Part shown: piece by piece, positions 1 through 8,779 of the stretch
How the letters are laid out: each line of letters begins with the position of its first letter
How positions within the stretch are numbered: position 1 is the stretch's first letter
Assembly: GCA_002077065.1 (NCBI GenBank)
Contig: NAJO01000015.1
Span: forward strand, 1-64,000
DNA from: Cryoendolithus antarcticus
Lineage: Eukaryota; Ascomycota; Dothideomycetes; Cladosporiales; Cladosporiaceae
DNA: 64,000 nucleotides
Reading direction: 5' to 3'
Notes under the pieces: generated by a model
What the model was told of the DNA's origin: nothing
What the model saw: the letters and a program-made list of their open reading frames with translations, nothing else
Database searches by the model: none
Program-made: the position numbers and the translations under genes

Positions 1-1
1 G

Positions 2-823
2 CGCGCCCCGAGCTACCCCAAGACAGCTGAACAGCAATCTCGTCTCCGAGCAGCCGTGAGCCACAACTTCCTCTTCTCGCACCTCGACGACGACTCTTCA
101 GCCCAAGTGCTTGCCGCGCTACAAGAACGCAAAGTCCCCGCGAAAGACGTGCGTGTGATCGTCCAAGGCGACGCGGGAGATTATTTCTACGTCGTCGAAC
201 GCGGCAGCTTCGATATCTACGTCTCCTCTTCAGGGCACGTGGAGCCCGGCCCGGAAGGCATGGGAAACAAAGTCGCGTCCTCCGGTCCTGGTACATCCTT
301 TGGCGAGCTGGCGCTGATGTATAACGCTCCCCGAGCTGCGACGGTCGTGAGCACGGAGCCTAGCATTCTCTGGCAGCTTGATCGTGTGACGTTCAGGAGG
401 ATCCTGATGGACTCTGCGTTCCAGCGGCGTAGGATGTATGAGTCTTTCCTCGAGGAGGTGCCACTTCTCAGCTCCTTGACAGCCTACGAACGCAGCAAGA
501 TCGCCGACGCTCTGGAAACCACCAAATACCCCGACAACACACCTATCATCAAGGAGGGCGACGTGGGCGATCGGTTCTACTTGCTTGAATCTGGCGAGGC
601 GGAGGCGATCAAGAGAGGCGTCAACGGGGCGGTGAAGCTTTACAAGAAGGGCGATTACTTTGGGGAGTTGGCACTGCTTGATGACAAGCCTAGGGCTGCT
701 AGCGTTGTTAGTAAGGGCGAGGGGTGTAAGGTCGCTTGGTTGGGGAAGGATGGGTTTCAGAGGTTGCTTGGGAGTGTGGAGGGCGTGTTGAGGAGGGATG
801 ATCCAAGGCAGCAGTCGAGGTAG
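2..823 (+). CDS. pkaR: cAMP-dependent protein kinase regulatory subunit (3' part)
   Basis: This is the C-terminal 273 residues of the PKA regulatory subunit, the cAMP sensor that holds the catalytic subunit inactive. The frame is open from base 2, so the N-terminal docking domain and pseudosubstrate site lie outside the window; the first ATG/GTG here is not the start. Two cyclic-nucleotide-binding domains are present, each with a phosphate-binding cassette: FGELALMYNAPRAATV (about residues 99-114 of the fragment) and FGELALLDDKPRAASV (about 219-234). The glutamate and arginine that contact cAMP are kept in both. The stop is TAG at 821-823. No intron is seen in this part. Family assignment is firm; only the missing 5' end is uncertain. 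Confidence 0.95.
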   Translation, partial: RAPSYPKTAEQQSRLRAAVSHNFLFSHLDDDSSAQVLAALQERKVPAKDVRVIVQGDAGDYFYVVERGSFDIYVSSSGHVEPGPEGMGNKVASSGPGTSFGELALMYNAPRAATVVSTEPSILWQLDRVTFRRILMDSAFQRRRMYESFLEEVPLLSSLTAYERSKIADALETTKYPDNTPIIKEGDVGDRFYLLESGEAEAIKRGVNGAVKLYKKGDYFGELALLDDKPRAASVVSKGEGCKVAWLGKDGFQRLLGSVEGVLRRDDPRQQSR

Positions 824-1606
824 GAGAGGTGGGTGGACTGGCATGGATATGAGAGCGGTTTTGAGGCATGAGTTTTGATGAGGCCAGGAGGAGAGTTAAA
901 GGGAGATATCCCGAGGTTTGTTTGGTGGCCGAGAGTGGCATGCTATACGGACGAGCGCAGGTTCATGGCTTTGCGGTGCAGTTCTCGGGCGGCAACCTCA
1001 GGCTTCTCATCTATGCGGGAGATGCAAGCTCCGCGAAGTTTCTAGGCGTTCATGGTGAGTAGGGCTGATGGCGCTTTTAGCAGGCAGACAACAGAATTCT
1101 CTTCATCACACGGCTTCCTGATGTAAAGCGTAAGGCTGCATGGATTTCCCTTCTTCCTTACACTCGCCTCCGCACAGTTCCATCGTCCTTTCGTCCATTC
1201 TTAGAAGACCTCAGTATTCTCAGCTGCTGCCCAGTGCGTCGGGAGTCGCCTAGCGATCGTGTAACAGCGTTGCCTCGGCGGCAGTACGAGCGCATTCGAC
1301 CAACATCAATGCATGGCTGTGCTTTCGATTCCTTCACCACCAGACATGGACAGACTGGTCGACCGACACTACGTTCACCGACGCTATGGGATATCATTGG
1401 AAGATCATCAACCCTGACAAAGGAATTGCAGACTGCAATGTCACTCTCCCGCACTGGAACATATCGGTGCGACATGGCTGCCTATCTGCCTGCTTTCCTG
1501 TGTAACACAAGTCTTTCTTGGCATTAATACATTGTCGAGATCATATCAGTCTACATGTAGGCAGGCTTCCGTTGAACGACCGCCGTATCATATCAGTATC
1601 GCCGCA
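824..1606. other. intergenic, no gene recognised
   Basis: This holds the 3' flank of the PKA subunit and the upstream flank of the first F-box paralog. Short open frames exist (for example 868-1062) but none resembles a known protein or has a supporting splice pattern. Confidence 0.5.
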
Positions 1607-2122
1607 ATGGCACAGTAGTGGAAAACCATCAATGTCGACAATCGCGTCGAGATCCGAGAGTCGTTCGGCGACCTTGTGTCCCTGTTGAAAGTTCCATATC
1701 TGAGAGCTGTGGTCGGCTCTGCGAGTGCACTTACCAGCGCGAAGGAGAAGTACGTAGACCATTGACAACTGCAAATGTTTACAGGCTAACGACATAACAG
1801 CTCCAGAGGCGTCTTCCTCAAGCTACCGCAAGAGCTGCTAGATGTGGTCCTTAGCCAGCTCAGCAGCCACGAAGACCTCATCTGCCTCTCACTAGTATCC
1901 TCATTCTTCTACCGTCTTCTCATCCCTGGCTGCCACCACTTCTGGTCCCAATGTTTCGATCATCTTGCTGCTACGAAAGTATCTTGCGCCTCAAAATTGC
2001 TTGAGCTGTTAGCCATGAGTACCCAGACCCGCTTTCTTGCAGCACTGTTAGGCGCCAGTGGTAACACAAGTCACCCTCACGGGTGGAGCCGCAAGGGATG
2101 GACGCGGCAGCCTGTTGACTAA
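1607..2122 (+). pseudogene. F-box-like paralog 1 (nonsense at codon 4, 3' truncated)
   Basis: First of four tandem paralogs. The ATG at 1607 opens a frame whose codon 4 is TAG (1616-1618). Paralogs 2 and 4 have Trp-Trp here (SQWWKL, GQWWKL), so Trp4 has become a stop. Beyond it the frame continues as WKTINVDNRVE, with a 51-nt intron at 1750-1800 (GTACGT...ACAG, phase 2). Exon 2 carries an F-box-like segment (LPQELLDVVLSQL, then LICLSLVSSFFYRLL). Homology to the other copies fades near 2000, and the 3' end (GCAAGGGATGG at 2091-2101 and on) matches the spacer upstream of paralog 4, so the C-terminal half is missing. It may once have been a substrate adaptor of an SCF ubiquitin ligase, but this is inference from the F-box-like segment only. 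Confidence 0.7.
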
Positions 2123-2205
2123 GGTATGGGCTAGCTCAATAGAAGCTTCGGCCGTGAGTAGGAGCTCAATACTTTCTTGCACTTCTAGATCGAAGCGTCG
2201 CCGTC

Positions 2206-3153
2206 ATGAGCCAGTGGTGGAAGCTTGTCAACATTGACGGCCGTGTTGAGGTAAAACATCTCCGTCATCTGGAGACGGTCTTGAAGACGCTGTCAGAGCA
2301 TGAGAGTAATTCTCGGAAAGCGCACTCGCTAAGGACGGCGTCCATCGGCCACACCGTGTATGTCGACACCCCTTCGGAGACCTGTGTAGTGTGGAATGTC
2401 CAGCTGACAATTCTCAGCAGTGCAAGCAATATCTTCGGCACATTGCCTCAGGAGCTTCTGGACAACGTCTTGCACTTACTGAATGACGATGCAATCCTCT
2501 GCCTGGCCCTAGTATCTACCTCCTTCTATCGTCTCCTGTTCCAACGCCTCCGCTATGTCATCTTGCAATTGTCCTCACTCTGGCCGAACGACCGGATGAC
2601 ATCAGTGAATGCGCCGGCATTCTCGACCGGCCCCGGAGTCAATGACCGCTTTGATCACCGGGCCCTCGCGAGCCAACCGCCAACGTGCAGAGCTCCCGGA
2701 GTGGTTGGAGCGCGCGGCTACAGCGTCAAAAACCGGCTCTACTGCCTCGTCCAAGGCCGCGACCCGGGAGAGACAGTACTCTGCGGCCCTGCTGATTGCT
2801 CACTCACGCAGCTCACAGATGTCTTCGAAAAAGAAGACTATGCTCGCTTCCGACGGACTGTGAAATGGCATGCGGTCAATCCTGAGAGGGCGATTCAAGT
2901 TGAGATTCGGCGGAAGGGCCAAGATTCGGGAGTCATGTAGCGGACAGTAGTGCCCATGATGAAGCGTGTGTCGAGTCTGGGACAGCTGATTGACGTTTTG
3001 AGACTGGGGAGGATGGTGGAGGGTGCGCGTTTGCAAGGGTATGGCATGGGGAATATATCTGTGACCAGGTTGCGACGCGGAGGGAGAGAGGAAGTGACGA
3101 GACAGTTGCAGGAATCGAAAAGCAGCGTGCTCATAACAAATCCGAGCTGGTAG
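2206..3153 (+). pseudogene. F-box-like paralog 2 (internal TAG)
   Basis: Second paralog, starting MSQWWKLVNIDGRVE. A 60-nt phase-2 intron at 2358-2417 (GTATGT...CTCAG) fits the position of the intron in the other copies, although the frame is also open through it. The F-box-like segment reads LPQELLDNVLHLL, then ILCLALVSTSFYRLL. The frame ends at TAG 2938-2940, giving 224 residues if spliced. The same frame then continues with SLGQLIDVL, which aligns with SLGHLVGLY of paralog 3 and DVGHLIEAY of paralog 4, before a final TAG at 3151-3153. So either a truncated protein of about 224 aa is made, or this is a pseudogene with one nonsense codon. The C-terminal part after 2990 is also diverged. Confidence 0.65.
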
Positions 3154-3361
3154 CGAACATCTTCCGTAACAGTGTCTCGCGCTTACAAGTAGACGTCCTG
3201 GAGCCTCCTGGCGTGACACAGCACCTAGGCAACAGCCCGGTTCGATGCGCAAGGGGATACATGTAGCATGGCGGCTGGCTGGCTCTAAAGTGTAAGTGAT
3301 GACTGGTCCGCACTTTCCAGGGCGTTCAGCTTGTCGATAGCGAAGATTGTAATCCGCCGCG

Positions 3362-4293
3362 ATGAGCGAGTGCTTCAAGCTCATCGACGTGGACCATCGT
3401 CTCGAGATCAAGAACCACACTCATTTGAAGACCCTGCTCAGGCTTCTGAGACTTCGCAAAATAACGTCTTTGCCGGACCTGACAGTGTCTTCCCAGTACG
3501 AAGCTCTGAGACTGTCCTTGTCGGTTCACAACCACTGACCAATTTGCAGGTCACTCGGTGCCTTTGTTGACCTGCCCCAAGAACTCCTCGACAAGATTGT
3601 CTCCTGCATGAGCCCTGATGCTGTCGTCCGCTTTACCTTGACCTCGGCATCACTGTCATATCTGCTCCGGCCGGCGTTTCGACAGGCTTTGACAGCTCTC
3701 GGAGCACCGTGGGCAGGTTAGAGGATCGTGCGTATAAGCAATCGCGCTACGAGCCTTCCTTCAACTTGCTCAGAATTCATCGCTCAGCCATATCATCGCG
3801 ACGCACAGCATACCAAAGCCGGGAGACGAGCGCTCAAGAAGAAGGAGAGCCCGCTGTGGTATCTCTTCCGGCACACGGACAAATTGTCCTCAGCCCTCGT
3901 GCTGTGCGCCTCAGGAGTTGCGGATACTGCAGCTCAAGCGCAAGCTGAGCCACAACGACTACAAGCGGTGTCAGCTTCTCCAGGACTCACTCTGCCTGCC
4001 AGCGAAGTGCCCAGAAGACGTCTTGCGGAACCTGGATACGAGACAGTATGTTCGTGGCGCAAGCGCTCTCGGGGTCGTATTATGTCGAAAGTCTGGGGCA
4101 TTTAGTTGGGCTGTACACCACTTGGACAGATGATCATGGACCGGCGAGAGACTGGGTGAGCCATAGCGCTCGTTGCATGGGCGAGTGGGCTGGATGTCGA
4201 TTCTACATTATCGATGAAGTCGATTTCGAGAAGAGGGAGGACTGGGTTGATTTGACTGATGAGGTGTTGGGATCGGCGAGTGAAAGTGTATGA
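3362..4293 (+). pseudogene. F-box-like paralog 3 (stop plus frameshifts)
   Basis: Third paralog, starting MSECFKLIDVDHRLEIK. A 54-nt phase-2 intron lies at 3496-3549 (GTACGA...TTGCAG) and exon 2 begins SLGAFVDLPQELLDKIV. The frame stops at TAG 3719-3721, then remains homologous (TCSEFIAQPY; ESPLWYLFRHTD). It shifts frame near 3895-3905 into PQELRILQLKRKLSH and LPAKCPEDVLRNLDTRQYV, and shifts again near 4060 into SLGHLVGLYTTWTDDHG and FEKREDWVDLTDEVL. This copy shows the family's C-terminal half best, despite needing two frame changes. The residue aligned with the stop is Asp in paralogs 2 and 4, so that stop is not a simple Trp or Gln transition. It is non-functional as it stands. Confidence 0.75.
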
Positions 4294-4576
4294 TACAGAC
4301 GGAGAGCTGTCCAAGATCATTGACTTCCGTCCTTCTATGCTCTTAGTCGACGAGCCTTCTGTGTCAGACGTCCAGTGAGGCATTTACGCAGCAAACAGTC
4401 TTCGAGCTGCGAATCTGCAGGGACAGGCAACAAGCTTGCCGCATTCACCGGTCAGAGCGCAAGGGATGGGTAGGGCAGCCTGTCGAGTCTGGAGTATATA
4501 GGATAAGTGTAGACTCGCCGTGTAATCACAATGCACCGCAATCCCTTCTTCGCCGCATCCCAATCAAGATCTCGCA

Positions 4577-5517
4577 ATGGGTCAATGGTGGAAGCTCATC
4601 AACGTCGACAAGAAGGTCGAACGTCGAAGCCGCGACGATCTGGAATCCCTGCTGCGTATCCCAAGACTCCGCAAAGTACGCACTCCGGCTTGGCCAATCG
4701 CCGGGCTGCCAGATAGGTAAGCAACTCGCCTCTCTGTAGTCTATTGCTCGCCATGACCTATAGTCACGGTCTGACGCTCGCCAGCTCAATCGGTACCTTC
4801 ATCGTCCTCCCTCCGGAGCTCGTCGGCGCTATCACGATGCTCCTGGACCATCAGTCCATCATCTGTCTCGCCCTCACATCAACTTACTTCTACCGCCTCC
4901 TCATAAGCTCATTCCGTCAAGCGATCATCGCTCTTACCCCGGCATGGGTAGGAGATCGCATCGTGCACATAGGCGATTACGCCGAGACTTCCCCACCTAC
5001 ATGCCCAGAGTTCGTATGCCAGCCATACACATGGACCCCACAACTCAGCGAAGCTGAGCAAGCTCAGGGCGAAGCAGCCGCAAATCCCCTTTACCATCTC
5101 ATCACCGAGCGACAGTCGGATGGTGCTCAGGCATATGGCTCCTCTGTGTAGCCACTGAAGGAGCTAATGTATGTGATTGACGAGGTGGACCACGAATTGT
5201 GCGAGAGGCTCATTGAGCAGCTTACTCTCCCCGCTAGTAAGCCGCTTGATAATATACTTCGGAATCTGCACTTGAAGCAGTATGTGCGACTAGAAGCCTT
5301 GCCTGAGTCGGCAGATATCGAGGACGTGGGCCATCTGATCGAGGCGTATATTACGTGGACTGATGCTCATCAGCGTGTGCATGACAGAGTAGGGTGTAAG
5401 GGGCCGTGGGCGGGGTGTGGACTTGACATTGTTGATGCGGCGGACTTTGAGGAGAGGGAGGGGTGGAGGGACGTGACTGTGGAGGCGCTCGATCTCGAGA
5501 CTGATAAGAGCGGATGA
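4577..5517 (+). pseudogene. F-box-like paralog 4 (single internal TAG, otherwise intact)
   Basis: Fourth and best preserved paralog, starting MGQWWKLINVDKKVERR. A 68-nt phase-2 intron at 4717-4784 (GTAAGC...GCCAG) leads into an exon beginning SIGTFIVLPPELVGAI, with F-box-like IICLALTSTYFYRLL. The frame stays open to TGA 5515-5517 except for one TAG at 5149-5151. The sequence after it (PLKELMYVIDEVDHELCERL, then LPASKPLDNILRNL and EEREGWRDVTVEAL) is clearly the family's C-terminal half in the same frame. Full length would be about 290 codons. Options are a pseudogene with one nonsense change, two separate short proteins, or readthrough; the sequence alone does not decide. Confidence 0.7.
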
Positions 5518-5629
5518 GAGGTTGGAGCGGAAGGCGTCAAGATGACGCGCTGAGTTCGAGCATGGCGGCACAGTTTACTCATGACCGGGCCCCTGAAACA
5601 GCAGTGCTCCTGGGGGTTGGCCGTTGCCA

Positions 5630-6931
5630 CTACGAAGCGAACGCAGTCTTCTTGCCCGTGCCCTCTACGATCCCCGTCTTCGCCCTCTGCGCCGTAGCCA
5701 GTGCCTTTCCGGGCGCGACATTCCGGGCGTCCTGGTGCTTCTGCCTCCTGACCGCTTGGCGCTGATCGGGATCCATCTTGGCCACTCTCGGTGGCCCGTA
5801 AGCGCCTTTCTCGTCAGTAGACCCTGTGTGGTCACGACGGTCAATGGTCGGCCCTCGTGTGCCAGCAACGCCTTGCTTGTCCGCAGAGCCCTTCCCGTAG
5901 CGCTTTTTATACCTCGTCTGCGCGTCCTCAGCGAACTCGCAGCGCAATTCACGACCTTGTAGACGATTGATGAACCACTTGCGCTTTTTCTCCTTCTTGA
6001 TCTTCTTGGCTCGCTCCGGCTCCTCTGCCTCGGCATCGCTACCCGCGTCTTCATCGTCGTCAGCTTCAGGCTCTTTGAAAATGAAGCCCTTTACCGCAGC
6101 CTCTGCAGCCTCCACAGTCGTGAAGCGAATCCAAGCATATCCCTTGCACTTCCCCGAGTCCGGAAAGGTAGCCATGAAGACATCCTCCACAACTCCAGCC
6201 TGGCCGAAGTGCTCTTCGAGGTCTTCCTTCGTCACATCGAAGGTGAGATTGCCCACAAAGACCTTCTGACTCGGCGGCTTCTCCCCCTTCGCAAGCGCCT
6301 CCGCCGCCTCAGCTCCGTCTTTCTTCAACGCCGGATCCGGCCTGCCCTCGAAACTCTTCGCGTCTTTGATCAAGACCGCCCGTCCCGTCATCAGCTTCTC
6401 GCTGACACCCACCGCCTTCACCACATCGTCAGCAGTTCTGAAGTCCACGTACGCAAAGCCCTTGTTTTGCGGCTTAGGCCCGGGTCTCTGCGGTCCGCGA
6501 TTGGGAGCAGGCTCAGGCATGTGCAGGCGGGTGATGGAGTCGGAGTCTATGTCTGCGTGGTCGAGGAAGAAGGTGCGAATGGCGTCTTTCGTGGCTGACC
6601 AGGGGAGATTGCCAATCCAGATGCCATGTTCACTGCGCTTTTGCTCGGCAGGGTTCTCTGGCACAGCTGGGGTCTTTGGCTTTGCACTGGCAGTCGCTGG
6701 CGCAGGATCTCCATCTGCAGCAGCGACGGTAGTATCAGTCGCGGTAGTAGTAGTCTTGGTCTTCGCTTTCTTCTCTTTGCGTTTAGCCTTCTTGGATGGA
6801 GGTTCGGGGAGATTGACATCGATTTCGAGCTCTTCTTCTGGAGCGACGATCGGGCGTTTACGCTTTTGTGCTTTGAGCGCCGGATCTGGACTGGAGCTCC
6901 GAGAGCGCGTATCTATCTCGCTGTCTGACAT
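5630..6931 (-). CDS. Nop13-like nucleolar RNA-binding protein
   Basis: A 433-residue protein with two RNA-recognition motifs, most like yeast Nop13, a nucleolar protein associated with pre-ribosomes. The N-terminus is charged and low in complexity with lysine-rich clusters (KKAKRKEKKAK), suiting nucleolar targeting. RRM1 begins at IWIGNLPW (about residue 105) with RNP1-like KGFAYVDF and a proline-rich insertion between. RRM2 begins at KVFVGNLTF (about 225) with RNP1-like KGYAWIRF. A lysine-rich stretch follows RRM2. The ATG at 6931 was chosen because the open frame two codons upstream begins at a TTG. Single exon. Nop12 is the closest alternative; the order and spacing of the RRMs fit Nop13 better, but this is from memory. 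Confidence 0.85.
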   Translation of the reverse strand: MSDSEIDTRSRSSSPDPALKAQKRKRPIVAPEEELEIDVNLPEPPSKKAKRKEKKAKTKTTTTATDTTVAAADGDPAPATASAKPKTPAVPENPAEQKRSEHGIWIGNLPWSATKDAIRTFFLDHADIDSDSITRLHMPEPAPNRGPQRPGPKPQNKGFAYVDFRTADDVVKAVGVSEKLMTGRAVLIKDAKSFEGRPDPALKKDGAEAAEALAKGEKPPSQKVFVGNLTFDVTKEDLEEHFGQAGVVEDVFMATFPDSGKCKGYAWIRFTTVEAAEAAVKGFIFKEPEADDDEDAGSDAEAEEPERAKKIKKEKKRKWFINRLQGRELRCEFAEDAQTRYKKRYGKGSADKQGVAGTRGPTIDRRDHTGSTDEKGAYGPPRVAKMDPDQRQAVRRQKHQDARNVAPGKALATAQRAKTGIVEGTGKKTAFAS

Positions 6932-7739
6932 GGTCAACCCTGTCTATAAGTAGGCTTGGGACGGAGCGAGGTCTTTCTGGAGATCAGTTTGTGCAATCGC
7001 AAAACTTACTGCATATCTTGTTTGGTACATGACTCGAGTCAGACGGAAAGGTTCCCGCGTCGTTTGGCGACCAACACACACCTGCATGCATCTTCCAACC
7101 TCTCTACATCTTACATCGATCTAGCATCCATGCAACAGACTCCAACCTGTTTGGCAGAAGGGTGCTGGGATAGATCATTGTCAACATTGTCGGTATACTG
7201 CCTCTTGATAGGATCATGACTGTACTCTACCACCTGCGACCATAGCTGAACAGCGACTTGCTCCCATCCATTCGCGTGCCTTTCAAGCATCATCTCAGGC
7301 GCGACACTCTCAAGGCTCCATGGCTAGACGCTGCGCCGGCATGGCTTGGACGTCAGTACCTTCGCAGTATGTCCAGGCAGCGATCCACCCATCGGGAAAT
7401 GCATGTGATGCAAGCCTCCGACTTCACGGACTTGCTGTACGCTGCACATTGTACAGCATTGAAAGTGCCAAGCCAGCCAGCGCTGTCAGCCGTCTGCACT
7501 CCCCTGCCACCCAATCAAACGCTAGTCTAGCAACCTCTTGGGCATCGTGAGTACGGTGATGTCGTCGTGCATGCCCTGCTTTGTTCTGCTATCAATGCAA
7601 CAGCGTGAATTGCGCCATGCGCTGCAAGTGTAAGCAGTATTTTCAATTCGGCGCGTTTTGCTATCTCTTCTCTCGTCGCTGTTGCAAAGTCATACAATCG
7701 CATCAGCGTTAAGCCTCATATAGGCTAAACCACGCCAGG
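6932..7739. other. intergenic between divergent genes
   Basis: Shared upstream region of the Nop13-like gene (left, minus strand) and the glycine-zipper gene (right, plus strand). No open frame here looks like a protein. I see no repeat or RNA gene. Confidence 0.5.
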
Positions 7740-8564
7740 ATGTCTTCATACCATCCACGCCGCCACCGCTCGACCTCATACGATCGCGCATCTCACCGCG
7801 GTACACCCAAAGAACCTCGTCGCGACTCCTACATGCGCTCCTACTCTCCAGGCGGTACCGAATACCCCAGCTTCCCTCCACCACCAAGATCAGAGACTCA
7901 ACGGGAAGCCTCACCAGCCGACACAGCTGCTTCACACGGCGCATCGCAATACGCACTAGCGCCCTACGACGAAGAAAAGGCCTACGCAGAATACACTCGC
8001 GTCTACGGCCCCGAGGAGGAACCTTACCCGCCGCCTCCACCGCGTAGCGAAGTAAGTACCCATTACGCGCCAAGGCGCCTTCGATCACCGAGCCCTCTGT
8101 CAGATGATCTTACAGCCTACTCCGGTCCGCGTCGTAGACAGTACATGGACTACGACGACCGCACTGTCTCTACCCGCTACTCGCCACCTCCGTCATCGTA
8201 TGCTTCTCGGCGAACGAGACGACGATCAATGCACTCGCCCTCGCCACCCAAGGAGACGGAAAATGCCATCACATCCTCTCTGATCGGTGGCGCGAGTGGC
8301 GCGTACCTGGGCAATCGACTGATCGGCAAAGGTGCACTGGGGACGTTGGGAGGCGCTGTGGTAGGTGCGTTGGGCGTGAAAGCTATTGATCTTCTGGACG
8401 AGAAGAGGAAAGGTAAGCACGCGGAGAGCCCGCGGCGGCGGAGGACTGACGAGGTAAGGGGGAGTGAGTATGGGTATGAGAGCAGCGATCGAGGGACTTC
8501 GAGGTATTCTGAGCGACCGAGGTATGGTAGGCGGAGGAGCTACTCTGTCGACACGTATCGATGA
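7740..8564 (+). CDS. basic, Pro/Arg/Tyr-rich protein with glycine-zipper segment
   Basis: A 274-residue single-exon protein of unknown function. The first 170 residues and the tail are low complexity, rich in Arg, Ser, Pro and Tyr (for example FPPPPRSE, YPPPPPRSE), and are probably disordered. The only ordered-looking part is a hydrophobic glycine-rich stretch at about residues 180-215 (SLIGGASGAYLGNRLIGKGA, then LGTLGGAVVGALGVKAI). Its small-residue periodicity is like glycine-zipper segments that pack in or on membranes. The C-terminal RRRRT and YGRRRSYS could be phosphorylated by basophilic kinases. The start ATG is the first in frame. Similar proteins with a disordered arm and a glycine zipper are common in ascomycetes; function is unknown. 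Confidence 0.75.
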   Translation: MSSYHPRRHRSTSYDRASHRGTPKEPRRDSYMRSYSPGGTEYPSFPPPPRSETQREASPADTAASHGASQYALAPYDEEKAYAEYTRVYGPEEEPYPPPPPRSEVSTHYAPRRLRSPSPLSDDLTAYSGPRRRQYMDYDDRTVSTRYSPPPSSYASRRTRRRSMHSPSPPKETENAITSSLIGGASGAYLGNRLIGKGALGTLGGAVVGALGVKAIDLLDEKRKGKHAESPRRRRTDEVRGSEYGYESSDRGTSRYSERPRYGRRRSYSVDTYR

Positions 8565-8779
8565 GCTTACGTTCCCGTCGTTGCCGCCTATGTCTACTCA
8601 CAGTAACATGGTTTTGATGACCCCACGCGCAAAGTCACGATTGCTCTTTCCCGGTCAGCAATTCACTTCACTTACACGGCTGCTTCCGCCTTAGGGCTTA
8701 GCGCAGATCATTCTGCACCTTAATTACACTGTATCATACTCAGTCTGTTCAAAGGCACTCATCTTGAACACTCGGTATT

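Noticed and set aside
230..844. 204-codon minus-strand open frame
   Set aside because: Antisense shadow of the PKA regulatory subunit with no family resemblance.
868..1062. 64-codon open frame after the PKA gene
   Set aside because: Short, no motif, lies in the likely 3' UTR.
5967..6953. Several 100-195 codon plus-strand frames
   Set aside because: Shadows of the Nop13-like gene on the other strand.
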